64,000 nucleotides of DNA from Trichobilharzia regenti (Eukaryota > Platyhelminthes > Trematoda > Strigeidida > Schistosomatidae), in contig OX235263.1 of NCBI GenBank assembly GCA_944472135.2, positions 3,579,517 through 3,643,516 of the forward strand. Direction: 5' to 3'. The number at the start of each line of letters is the position of its first letter. Positions within the stretch are counted from its first letter, which is position 1. The position numbers were made by a program, and so were the translations under genes. Below the pieces are notes generated by a model. The model was not told where the DNA came from. It worked only from the letters and a program-made list of their open reading frames with translations, and made no database searches. Shown piece after piece: positions 44,331-54,310 of the stretch.

Positions 44331-44874
44331 AGAACTGACAGATAGACGAAGAACTTTATACATTTTAAGTTGCCACAAAATGTAAAGGCAGACACAAGGA
44401 ATATAACTGCCAAAAATTGGTATGAAGGAGAGAATAATTATGCATGGAAGTTATCGAAGACATTCATAAACGGAAAGATAACACAGTGTGAACACAGTTT
44501 ATGCCACAGTCAACTATTTGACAGCTATTCAAGTAGTTTTTCGGGCACTTAGAAGTCATTGCCAAAGGGGTTCACCACCTCAAGCGTCAAATGGTTGTGT
44601 CATCGATGATGCCATTGGTTTGGTAGTGGCTTTATATCGTAAAATAAAAGAAGTAAGTAATTACAATGTCACTGGATTCCAACTAGTTGGTTGCATGGAA
44701 AACAGACTGGCCTTCGGGGTGTTATTCTCGATGGATTGTTTAGTACGCACTGTTGAAGAATCGCACAGTAAAATAGAGCAGTTGTCCAGTGGTTGTCAAA
44801 AACTTCCCAACCAATACTTGAATATCAATGAGATGCCCACTGGCGACTTGCCTTATCGAGGTAAGTAGTTAGCT
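44331..44874 (+). other. Orphan coding-like segment with splice-like borders
   Basis: A 126-codon frame (44488-44868) includes VFRALRSHCQRGSPPQASNG and DAIGLVVALYRKIKEVSNYN, with no known domain. Its codon use is schistosome-like and no repeat copy is seen in the window. It ends CCTTATCGAG|GTAAGTAG, a consensus donor, and GTGAACACAG at 44489-44498 could be an acceptor. It does not belong to NPHP4, whose exons at 37333 and 48012 join directly. It may be a captured host exon, a pseudogene or part of an unrecognised element. Confidence 0.4.
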
Positions 44875-44980
44875 GGGGTTCTAGTGGGAATTCGTGACCA
44901 GTAGGGTGCAGCAGGTCGGGTGTGAGGACAAAAACTAGCCACAGAAGACATTGGCTAGCGGTTGCGCTATATCGTAAATT

Positions 44981-47484
44981 AAGAACAAATTAGTTCAGCG
45001 AAGAGTCTCTTTTTCGGCGAATTCATTCTCTTAGCTGTACAGTCGCAAATATATACAATTTATTTTGTGTGTGTGTGTGTGTACATAAGGTTTGTCAAAA
45101 TCAAAATCAAAATAACAGTTAGTGTGGGTTGTTGATTACATCATCAAAATAATAAAGAAATTAAATTGTGTGAATAGTAATCAAAGTTGTAACTAAGTGG
45201 GGTGAAAATTGGTAAGATGTGAGTAGGGTTACGTAATATGAAAATAAACTAGATAATAGGTGAAAAGATTGAATGGGTTAGTTACTAAAAATTATTATAC
45301 GAATATTGCAAAAAAAATTTGATAACAAAATGTTGATGACAGATGAACTTGAAATTAAACCCACGGTAGTAGGAGGGGGTGGAGAAGTTTCTTCTGTGTG
45401 CATAATTCAGGCTTTTCTATCCAAATCGCTAAGGCTTCGGCAATACAAAGTATACGGAAGCTTGTCGATTTTGGAAGGCTTCTTTTGACTTTATAGATGA
45501 CTTTGAATGACTTCTCCTTACAAATCGAATGACCAGTGTTAAGTATATGCTCAATAATGGCGCTCCTTATTGCTCCATTGTTACCTTTCCGTAGCCAGGC
45601 GGGATAGTGTTCTTGAACTCTTTTAGATAAAACTCTCATCGAACGACCTATATACCTCGCTCCGCAAGAGCAAGTGAATTGGTAGATACACATGGAAGTG
45701 GTCAAATGCGATAGTTTATCTTTAGAGTAGTTGAAGAACAATGGCCGGGAGGAAAATGTCAGTCGTAGTGTGGCAGCGAAGAATGTCCTACTTAGAGCAG
45801 TAGATATCCTCTTCTTCAAGGTGTCAGCCAGAAGGTCACCTTTGAAGGGTACATTCATGTGGACCATCTTCTTCTGCACTGTAGTGGGTTGTTCTTTGTA
45901 AGTCTTAGGCTTAATATGCTTGGAAGAAAACAACCTGAATATTGGAGTACCTATCACCAAGCTAAAAGAACTCCTACTCAGATGTACCCTATATGTCCAG
46001 TTCACATTCAATGGGAACCTCTATAAACAACAAGATGGCGTGGCGATGGGATCACCTTTGGGTCCGGTGTTGGCTGATATTTTCATGGCAAGTTTGGAAA
46101 ATGGTCCGCTGAAAGCAACCATCGATAAATTCTTCTTATACAAAAGGTATGTTGATGATACTTTCGTCATCTGCGATAACAATTGTGATCAAAATATGGT
46201 TCTTCAAGTGTTCAATAGTTGCCACCCCGCCATCAAATTTACAATCGAAGTAGAAACCAAAGAGACAATCTCCTTTCTGGACGTTCGTTTAAGTAAGAAG
46301 ACCGATAGTACCTTGAACAGATCAGTACACAGAAAACCTACATGGAACGGTCAGTTGACAAACTTCTACAGTTGGGTACCAATTCGTCGCAAGCGAAACT
46401 TGATAATATCTCTGGCGACTAGAATCCGAAAAATCTGCAGTCCTGAATCGATAGAGGAAGAGATCGCCCTCTTAAGGAAGACACTGCTCGAGAATGGCTA
46501 CCCACCCCGTTTTATAGACAAGCATATTAAGCCTAAGACTTACAAAGAACAACCCACTACAGTGCAGAAGAAGATGGTCCACATGAATGTACCCTTCAAA
46601 GGTGACCTTCTGGCTGACACCTTGAAGAAGAGGATATCTACTGCTCTAAGTAGGACATTCTTCGCTGCCACACTACGACTGACATTTTCCTCCCGGCCAT
46701 TGTTCTTCAACTACTCTAAAGATAAACTATCGCATTTGACCACTTCCATGTGTATCTACCAATTCACTTGCTCTTGCGGAGCGAGGTATATAGGTCGTTC
46801 GATGAGAGTTTTATCTAAAAGAGTTCAAGAACACTATCCCGCCTGGCTACGGAAAGGTAACAATGGAGCAATAAGGAGCGCCATTATTGAGCATATACTT
46901 AACACTGGTCATTCGATTTGTAAGGAGAAGTCATTCAAAGTCATCTATAAAGTCAAAAGAAGCCTTCCAAAATCGACAAGCTTCCGTATACTTTGTATTG
47001 CCGAAGCCTTAGCGATTTGGATAGAAAAGCCTGAATTATGCACACAGAAGAAACTTCTCCACCCCCTCCTACTACCGTGGGTTTAATTTCAAGTTCATCT
47101 GTCATCAACATTTTGTTATCAAATTTTTTTTGCAATATTCGTATAATAATTTTTAGTAACTAACCCATTCAATCTTTTCACCTATTATCTAGTTTATTTT
47201 CATATTACGTAACCCTACTCACATCTTACCAATTTTCACCCCACTTAGTTACAACTTTGATTACTATTCACACAATTTAATTTCTTTATTATTTTGATGA
47301 TGTAATCAACAACCCACACTAACTGTTATTTTGATTTTGATTTTGACAAACCTTATGTACACACACACACACAAAATAAATTGTATATATTTGCGACTGT
47401 ACAGCTAAGAGAATGAATTCGCCGAAAAAGAGACTCTTCGCTGAACTAATTTGTTTTTATTTCAATGTCTTAATGGGTATTTTT
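44981..47484 (+). mobile_element. PLE-2, young copy with 0.9-kb inverted arms
   Basis: The two arms (about 44986-45922 and 46524-47460) are inverted copies of the 3' part of one element, and their translations are identical over about 190 residues. The unique middle (45923-46523) carries the RT palm. Both outer ends show the PLE-2 terminus (GTTCAGCGAAGAGTCTC / its complement) followed inward by a (GT)n run. It sits inside a SINE-2 copy, with a target duplication of about 16 bp. It can fold into a very long hairpin. Confidence 0.9.
45920..47086 (+). CDS. Penelope-like RT (partial) and GIY-YIG endonuclease
   Basis: This 388-codon intact frame encodes the PLE protein without the N-terminal half of the RT. 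It has TFNGNLYKQQDGVAMGSPLG, then KRYVDDTFVICD (Y at residue 77, catalytic DD), a thumb/linker with FLDVRLSKKT and RRKRNLIISLATRI, a KPK-rich link, and the GIY-YIG core (CIYQFTCSCGARYIGRS, residues about 278-295), then HYPAWLRKGNNGAIRSAI and a CTQKK end. The first residues (up to about residue 10) come from the inversion junction, so the start is accidental. The minus-strand frame 45355-46011 is the inverted arm and ends in the same protein tail. As it lacks the RT fingers it should not be autonomous. Confidence 0.88.
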   Translation: MEENNLNIGVPITKLKELLLRCTLYVQFTFNGNLYKQQDGVAMGSPLGPVLADIFMASLENGPLKATIDKFFLYKRYVDDTFVICDNNCDQNMVLQVFNSCHPAIKFTIEVETKETISFLDVRLSKKTDSTLNRSVHRKPTWNGQLTNFYSWVPIRRKRNLIISLATRIRKICSPESIEEEIALLRKTLLENGYPPRFIDKHIKPKTYKEQPTTVQKKMVHMNVPFKGDLLADTLKKRISTALSRTFFAATLRLTFSSRPLFFNYSKDKLSHLTTSMCIYQFTCSCGARYIGRSMRVLSKRVQEHYPAWLRKGNNGAIRSAIIEHILNTGHSICKEKSFKVIYKVKRSLPKSTSFRILCIAEALAIWIEKPELCTQKKLLHPLLLPWV

Positions 47485-47765
47485 CGCGAATATCGTGAAT
47501 TGGCAGAAGTTAGAATTCATGGGCTGGCCATTGGATCGGGTCCCAGTGGCTTAATGGTATACGAGCTCTCCTTGCGACCACAAGGTCCTGGGTTCGAACC
47601 CCGCTGGGGTGGTTACGTACAGATAAAGAGTCCCAAACTTGGACGAAACAGTTGTCCAGTACTCCCAGGTTTTCCAGTGAATCTGTAACCAATGTCAGCT
47701 CATGATGAAATCCTGTAACCAATCAACCAAATCCCTAAAAACCGATACTTGATTTGGTTATTGAT

Positions 47766-48011
47766 GAAATCTCCACTGAAATCAGCCAGCATTCCCACAA
47801 GCTTGAGGATTTTGAAAATTGTTCACACACTCCAGTACTATAGTTGCTTTTCAGTTTGACTGTTAATTATGTTGGTCAATATTGATGACACTAATCGCTT
47901 ATGATTTCAAGTTATTTTAAAGTATGACTGCACACAGGTTTTCTACTTTATTCACACCTTCTGATATCCACTTATCTTTGGATATTTTATTTTACCGTTT
48001 TATTTTTAAAG
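47766..48011. other. Intron sequence before the exon
   Basis: No repeat was recognised. It ends in a T-rich tract and TTTTTAAAG, the acceptor for 48012. Confidence 0.5.
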
Positions 48012-48326
48012 ATAATCTTCAAATCAACCACATATGGAAAAATAATATCCCAGTTAATGCTTCATATTCATATCCGGCCACCAATAATTGATCAGAGTTT
48101 TCGATGTTTTCATCCTGAATTAAGTTTCTTGAAGAAAATTTTACGTCTTCCTCGAAGTGCTATACAATGGAGGGGGAATATTTCTTCCGCCGAACAAAAT
48201 ACTATTCAACAGATTAACCATCAGCTATGGACTAGAGTATCTGATCCAGATGTTTTGACTTTATCAAATGTCCAAGGTGATACAGTGGATATATTGATTA
48301 AAGTTGGTCTAGGGAAATCACCACAG
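48012..48326 (+). CDS. NPHP4: NPHP4 exon
   Basis: This exon has 105 codons in phase 0, with acceptor TATTTTTAAAG and donor GTAAGA. It opens IIFKSTTYGKIISQLMLHIH and continues RPPIIDQSFRCFHPELSFLK, LRLP, then WTRVSDPDVLTLSNVQGDTV and DILIKVGLGKSP. Nephrocystin-4 has the same order: VLFR...KPIAxLxLTVELQPHVVDQxFRFYHPELSFLKK, IRLP, CSDPNVICETQNVGPG, and IFLKVxxGPSPE. A second AG at 48052-48053 (ATCCCAG) would shorten the exon by 14 conserved codons, so the upstream acceptor is preferred. This exon is the strongest single piece of the gene identification. Confidence 0.97.
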
Positions 48327-48357
48327 GTAAGATGATTGGAGTGTGTTTTATAATAAA

Positions 48358-50001
48358 AAGGCACAAACAGCGAAGAAAATTTTCTTTTCGACGATTCATT
48401 TTCATGAGCTGTACACTCGTAATTGTAATTAACATAGAAATCTTTAGACCAATCAGATACTGATAAACTTTGTCCTTGAAAAACTGTATCACATAATGTA
48501 AGATATAACCTAGATGGGATGACTAATTGTAAGTTAGAAAGGAGACAGAAGTTGACATGACGTAACAAGTGCGAGATAATGACTAATCAATAAGCTAGTG
48601 TAGAATGGACAGGAACTAGTGGAAAGGCGATAAAGTGCGTTCACATAAAATCTGTATGAAAAAGCAGTGTTATTAATAAACAGTAATAGAGTGATAATAA
48701 AATATGGCTGATGGGAATAATAATGATAATAAAAGTATTAAGAACAAGAGCTCTGGAAGTTGATAAATTTTCCAGTTCATGTTGGCTTACGGTATATCGA
48801 TCTTTGGATCGTACACTCGTGTCTTCTGGTGAGTAGTACATCGAAGAATAGAAATGACTTGTTCAATTCGCGTTCTAAGGTGAATCTTATTGATGGATGC
48901 GCTGCGTTGAAGGTTTTGAGGAGAGAATCTAAATCACATATTTCATCGTAGATTATAAACGTATCATCTACGTATCTCTTGTATAAGTGCAGTTGACTTA
49001 TCAAGGAATCAAGGATGCTGTTTTCGAGACTCGCCATGAAACAGTCGACTAGGAGTGGACCGAGAATAGACCCCATGGCTACTCCATCTTTCTGTACATA
49101 GAACTGTTCATTGAATTTGAACTGGATATTGAACGTACACCTGAGAAGTCCCTTCAGGTAGTTTATGGGGAGAGGAACTTCTAGGTTGCTGGTTTCAATG
49201 TAATTACAAATGAAGCATATTGTTTCGGTTAGGGGGATACTTGTGAATAGAGAGGCGATATCTAGTGAGATCATTTGTCTTTCAGATTTGTTGACATCCT
49301 TCACTGAGTCGATGAAGTCAAATGTATCTTCTCATATGTCTTTTAACTGGTTCGAGGATATCAGTTAGCCAATTCGCGATTTTATGATATGGTGAGTTAA
49401 CCATGTCTATATCCGGTCGAAGTGGGACATTCTCATTATGCACTTTCGGCACTCCATACAGTCTTGGAATAGTTGAACTACATGGTTTTATTTGCTCATA
49501 AACCTCCAGTGTTATGACTGAATCTTCTTTCATTCTCTTCAGCAATTTTGTAAGTAGGTTTTCTGTTCTTTCGGTTGTGTCTTTCTGGTTGGGTGATTCA
49601 AAGAATTTGGTTTTGTCTGATAGTAAATTTGTCAATTTCTCATTATAATCGGATCTCTTCATCACTACAATCCCACTGCCCTGATCAGGACGGACGAGGA
49701 TTATGTCTTTATTTTCTTGAAGTTGTTTAAGTTGTCTTTTCTATGTTCTTTGGTCAGTAGATAACGGTGTCTCGGTTGCGTACGAATGTACGTGTAACAG
49801 CTGTCAAGAACTGAAGCTTTGAATTGATCTAGATCTTCTTCGGAAGTAGGTGACAAATCGGATGTCTGTGACATAAAATTCTCAAACTGCACTTTAGCTT
49901 GTAATTCGTTGGTTTTACTCGATACATGGCAAAATTTTGGGCCAAGTGAAACAGAAGTCAGAGGAAAATTCAAGAAATTAAAGACATATTTCTCCGGATT
50001 C
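48358..50001 (-). mobile_element. PLE-2-like element, 16-bp target duplication
   Basis: TGTGTTTTATAATAAA flanks the insert (48342-48357, 50002-50017). The minus strand holds an N-terminal region (frame 49701-49973), RT fingers (49318-49665: STIPRLYGVPKVHNENVPLR) and palm (48777-49304: SLDIASLFTSIPL, QKDGVAMGSILGPLLVDCFM, KRYVDDTFIIYDE). Single-base shifts separate the frames. After RSIYRKPT the GIY-YIG half is deleted, and the sequence jumps to the 3' terminus (48375-48430, GCGAAGAAAATTTTCTTTTC). It lies 15 bp after an NPHP4 splice donor. Confidence 0.88.
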
Positions 50002-50034
50002 TGTGTTTTATAATAAATAAATGATTAAGTTTTA

Positions 50035-50185
50035 TTTTAACGAGTTGATCACGAATTTATATCAGTTAGAGGACCATTGAAAACCAACCAGGGAGTATTG
50101 GACAGCTGTTTAATCTAGTTTGAGAATCAACGGCAGTACACACCCACTCGAGCGTGGTTCGAACCCAGGACCTTTGCTGAATCAG
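50035..50185 (-). repeat. SINE-2 fragment
   Basis: AACGAGTTGATCACG, TATCAGTTAGAGGACCATTG and CGTGGTTCGAACCCAGGACC match the SINE-2 3' half on the minus strand. Confidence 0.7.
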
Positions 50186-50516
50186 GAGTTGCGGACACAC
50201 ACAAGTGTAATTCATTCGCATCTATATATTTGTGTATTGACTACACTATCTGGTTTCTTTATTTTTGTGATACGACAAAGATTCTGATTTCAAATGGAAC
50301 CTTCTGTCATTTTGCTTTTTAATCGACTGTTATTTAGCAAGATTTTCTTCATCCTGGAACACTGTGGTCAAACCGCCATGACTATAAAAAAAAGAAAGAA
50401 AATGTGACAACATTGTATGAAAGCAAACTAAGCCCATCATTTTTTCATTTTCCAGTCAATATTTCTCCTAGAAGTGGTTGTTTCTATAACTCGAGGACTT
50501 CGATCCACTTTATAAA
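50186..50516. other. Unassigned intron sequence
   Basis: No repeat or gene was recognised. Confidence 0.4.
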
Positions 50517-51768
50517 TTATTCTGTCTGTCTGTCTGTTCGTTTTCGACAGAGAACTTTACACAAATGTGCAGAAGTTCAAGTCACCACATTCCCTTCATG
50601 TAACACACAAAGCAAGAGAAAGCAGAAGAAATACATAAAAGAGACAATAGACAGGGATATGAAACAAATGAAATAGTAATAAGGAAGAACAAAATAGTTT
50701 CATTGAGTATTATAAGTCACCAGGGAAGGATGCATCTGCACTAGCCATTGAGAACGATGAGTCTGAGCCATATCACCATTAATTGTCTCCAGCTCTCTTT
50801 GGTTTACATCGTCCTGATGATCCCAACCAGTCAGGAAATCTACATGGATCCTACGTGGCTAGCATAAACTAACTGTTGTGGATTTCATTGACTGATGAAG
50901 CTATGTTTTTGTTTGACCACCACTGGCTCTTTTCCAACCTCGCCGATCCTATGTCAGCGAACGTTGCCAGTCGAGGAAGGCGATGACTAGGCATCCGTAA
51001 CACATATCCTAACCATCTCAATCGAGGTAGCTTTACAGCCTCGTCAATTGATCTCCCCCCCCACACGTTCCTAGGACTCGACGCCTAACCTCAATATTTC
51101 TCACTCTATCATACCACCTCACATGGGAGATGGAACTCAGACACCTATGATCAAAGACAGCTAGCCAGCATTTTCATGTCCTCCACTCTCTCGATGTCTT
51201 ACAGACATACAAGAGGACGGAGCGGACTGCTGAGCAGTACACACGCTCTTTGGTCGATAGCCAGTCGGATATCACGTCTACACCACAGGCGGCTTAAACT
51301 GACATGCGAAACTAGCCTTCTGTATCCGTTCTGAGATTTCATCAGAGATCAACCTGTTGGTGCTGGCTGATGCAACTTCCCAAATAAGTGAAGCGATCAA
51401 CGCGCTCCACCACTTCACTCCCTCTATTTCTAAACTAGGAGTCAGTGAAGTCCAGTCCAATCCTGTAACATCATCTTACATTTGACTGCAGGAGTGAATC
51501 GCATGCCAAACATTCGGAGATTGCAGCTCCAGGCGTCCAAAAGACTCTGCTCTATTTTGTTAGCATCTTCATCTAGAAGAGAGGATGATGTCATCTGCAT
51601 ATTCCAAGTCGACGAGATTATCCGCTGGTAACAAGTCAATACCTGAGTCACTGAAGTCACTTAGAGTTAAGTGCATTAGTACATCTACGATGAAAGTGAA
51701 TAGAAATGGGGATAGTGGGCATCTCTGTAGGACACTACTAGTCGCCACCAGTCCAGATGACAACTCGC
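50517..51768 (-). mobile_element. RTE-B LINE, 3' third, decayed
   Basis: This runs from the tail TCTGTCTGTCTGTCTG (50521-50536) through the 3' UTR and the C-terminal coding region (LHRLRWLGYVLRMPSHRLPR-like frame 50869-51066) to the RT block (LEYADDIILSSR in the frame 51569-51763). Several frameshifts. 5' truncated at about 51768. Confidence 0.8.
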
Positions 51769-51769
51769 C

Positions 51770-51985
51770 GATTTATCACTCCCAGCCACGCGGTGGTCCA
51801 CGTTTTATTCCTGACCGACGTACTTCTAAATCTTGCCTAGCCAGTAGTTAAACCAGGAAAAGAAGGAATGTTGTTAGGCGAAAGACTAGAAATCACATCC
51901 TATAAAAGCAGCGCCACTGCCACTGAGATTTCAAAGCTTAAAGCCCTATGTTTCACTCGGAACGTAAGGGGATGACATTTTAACA
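51770..51985 (+). repeat. SINE-R copy, decayed
   Basis: A damaged tRNA-like head is followed by CTTGCCTAGCCAGTAGTTAA, the body GGAAAAGAAGGAATG, and the RTE-A-like tail AAAGCCCTATGTTTCACTCG, GAACGTAAGGGGATGA. Confidence 0.6.
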
Positions 51986-52089
51986 CTGTACTTGTGCTAT
52001 TTTACCCGTGATTATCAAAACTACTTATATTGCGACCTTTCTATTACAACTACTTATATTACTACTAATGACTATATTTCTGATTACAA

Positions 52090-52300
52090 GGCAAGCTCAT
52101 AGACAATTCATCCACTGGGACTAGATCCAAGGTCCTAATGAATTCTAACTTCTGACAACTCGTGATTTTCGGGGCGACTACCAAAACAATGCTATCGATG
52201 AGTATATGTCCTTACTCCCGACTGAGTGTACCCCCCCACCACCTCTGTTAAGGACTTCTCACTGAAATTCACCAAAATAAGTTCGTCCGGGACAGCTAGT
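52090..52300 (-). repeat. SINE-2 fragment
   Basis: CAAGCTCATAGACAATTCAT, GGACTAGATCC, AATTCTAACTTCTGACAACT and GGCGACTACC match SINE-2 on the minus strand. Both ends are lost. Confidence 0.6.
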
Positions 52301-52408
52301 CAGTGTCTCCTGGGTTTCATAGTAATAATAATAATAATCTGCTTTATTCCAAAACAGTACTTGTGTTACAGAATGGAATTCTCAGCATTTCACTACAGTA
52401 TTCTATCC

Positions 52409-53526
52409 CTTTCCCCATTTCTGTTTAACTTCATCATATATATGCAAATGGAAGTATCCTTAACTGAACTTAACGACTTAGTAATCGGTTTGTTACCAGA
52501 GTATAGCCTTATGGACTTAGAATATGCAGATGACATAGTCCTGTTAGGGGAGGATGCTGAAAAAATGCAGTCTTCTGAACACCTTGAGCAGCAATCTTCG
52601 TATGTTTGGCATGCGATTCGCCCCTACAAAATGTAAGATGCTGCTACAGGACTGGACCACGTCAACCCCTAACTTAGTGATAGCGAGTGAAGTGATAGAA
52701 CATGTTGACCACTTCACCTACTTGGGAAGTTGTACTACCACCAACGGACTGATTGGCGATGAAATCTCAGCACGGATCCGAAAAGCTCGAGCTGCTTTCG
52801 CTGACTTACACCATCTCTGGCGTAGGCGTGACACCGGTTATCAACCAAGGGACGTGTGTACTGCTCAGCAGTTCGCTCCGTCCTTCTCTATGGCTCTTAA
52901 ACATGGCCAATACGACTTGAAGACATGAAAAGGTTGACTGCTTTCGATCATAGATGTCTGCGATCTCTGTCTCACGTTAGGTGGTTTCACAAGGTAAGTA
53001 ATGTTGACGTTAGGCGTAGAGTGTTGGGCAAACACGGAAAATCAATCGACGAGGCTATAAAGTTACATAGATTGAGATGGCTAGGTCACGTGCTGCGCAT
53101 GCCTAACCACCGCCTCCCCCGACGGGTATTACTAGCTGATATAGGTGCAGGTTGGAAAAGAGCCAGTGGTGGCCAAACAAAAATATGGCATCAATCCATG
53201 AAATCCTTGACAGTTAAACTGAGTCAGGTAGGGCGGGAGATGCAGACTCCCGGGTTGGGGTCCTCGGGACTCTAGGAATCAATGGCTGGAGACAATAGGT
53301 GACATGGCTCAAAATCGTTGTCAATGGCCAGCGCAGATGCATTCAGTCTCTGTAATCTTTCATATTTCTTTCTACCATTACCCATTGTGTTTCACTCTTA
53401 TACTTGTCAAACTCTATTGATTCTCTTCACTCATCCTGTCTACCTCTGTGTGCTATTTGGAAGGTGGCAACTGGAACTGCTGCACTTCGGTGCCAAGTTC
53501 TATGTTGAATCCAGACAGACAGACAG
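52409..53526 (+). mobile_element. RTE-B LINE insertion, 5' truncated, 12-bp target duplication
   Basis: AGTATTCTATCC stands at both sides (52397-52408, 53527-53538) inside the CR1 copy. Frames 52226-52636, 52554-52928 and 52925-53275 together cover the RTE-B RT from SPFLFNFIIYMQM and LMDLEYADDIVLLGEDA to [20 protein letters not shown], with frameshifts. The tail is ACAGACAGACAGAG. Confidence 0.9.
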
Positions 53527-53671
53527 AGTATTCTATCCAGTTAGTACATTAACAATAAATAAAAATTCTACGTAGATTAAGGTTATCTCAGTTCATTATG
53601 AAAACAACATTTCGGCATGTCGGTAGCAAAGTCAAAAGTGAACAGAATGTTTGAAGGTGTTAGAAAAGTAG

Positions 53672-53839
53672 TGTTATAACTGCACTGAATTAAGGTAAAA
53701 CCCCGTCGCCAATTGTTATAACTGCACTGAATTAAGGTAAAACCCCGTCGCCAATTGTTATAACTGCACTGAATTAAGGTAAAACCCCGTCGCCAATTGT
53801 TATAACTGCACTGAATTAAGGTAAAACCCCGTCGCCAAT
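53672..53839. repeat. Four 42-bp tandem repeats containing a PBS-like motif
   Basis: There are four identical units starting at 53672, 53714, 53756 and 53798, each TGTTATAACTGCACTGAATT... ending CCCCGTCGCCAAT. On the minus strand each reads ATTGGCGACGGGG and ends GTTATAACA, the LTR end. The 11 bases TGGCGACGGGG equal the primer-binding site of the LTR element at 16524. Confidence 0.92.
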
Positions 53840-54065
53840 TTGTTATAACTGTAGGGAATTGAATGAAGACGTTTTCACCTTATTCTGTCTGCGCCTGAAC
53901 TAATCTGCCTATCTGCTCGTCGTACCTTCCGACTTAGTAAAGCACGCAAATATCAAAAGACAAAGGCTGGACTGTGACTGTGTATTGAGGTGCAACAACG
54001 ATAAAGAAAGCCATGGTATTTATACATTTTACAACAATATGGACAGCTAACAGCATTTGAAATAA

Positions 54066-54310
54066 TTTATCTTAATAGCCAATAACAAAGTGCGTGAGAG
54101 ATGATAATATACCATATGTGCGAGGTTGACAGTCAGTAACAAAATGTGTGGGAATGATAATATACCATATATACAAAATTAGCAGTCACTACCAAAATGC
54201 GTGAGAATGATAATATACCATATATACAAGATTAACAGTAAATACCAAAATGTGTGAGAATGATAACATACCATATATGTAAGTTTAAACAGTCAATACC
54301 AAAATATGTG
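54066..54310. repeat. Imperfect tandem repeats of about 58 bp in the LTR
   Basis: Four to five units share ACAAAATGTGTGGGAATGAT, AATATACCATATAT and a variable AC/AG-rich joint. They lie in the U3 part of the solo LTR, where such repeats may be promoter elements (inference). Confidence 0.75.

Larger units (their letters stand above)
44875..47765 (+). repeat. SINE-2 copy split by a PLE
   Basis: 44875-44980 is the first part (GGGGTTCTAGTGGGAATTCG ... GCGGTTGCGCTATATCGTAA). 47485-47765 continues with ATATCGTGAATTGGCAGAAG and the tRNA-like GTCCCAGTGGCTTAATGG with box B GGGTTCGAACCCCGC, the best SINE-2 promoter in the window. The shared CGCTATATCGTAAATT / CGCGAATATCGTGAATT marks the target duplication of the PLE. 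Confidence 0.8.

Noticed and set aside
44488..44868. Orphan ORF as an NPHP4 exon
   Set aside because: The exons at 37274-37333 and 48012-48326 join in phase and align continuously with the protein family, leaving no place for 126 more codons.
45355..46011. Separate PLE gene on the minus strand
   Set aside because: It is the inverted copy of the 3' part of the PLE at 45920-47086. Its first residues come from reading through the inversion junction.
48054..48326. Shorter exon using the AG at 48052-48053
   Set aside because: The 14 codons upstream (48012-48053) match the family and are preceded by an acceptable acceptor.
53672..53839. Four identical 42-bp repeats as a CRISPR array
   Set aside because: The units are directly adjacent without spacers, the genome is eukaryotic, and they are the end of an LTR bounded by a target duplication.
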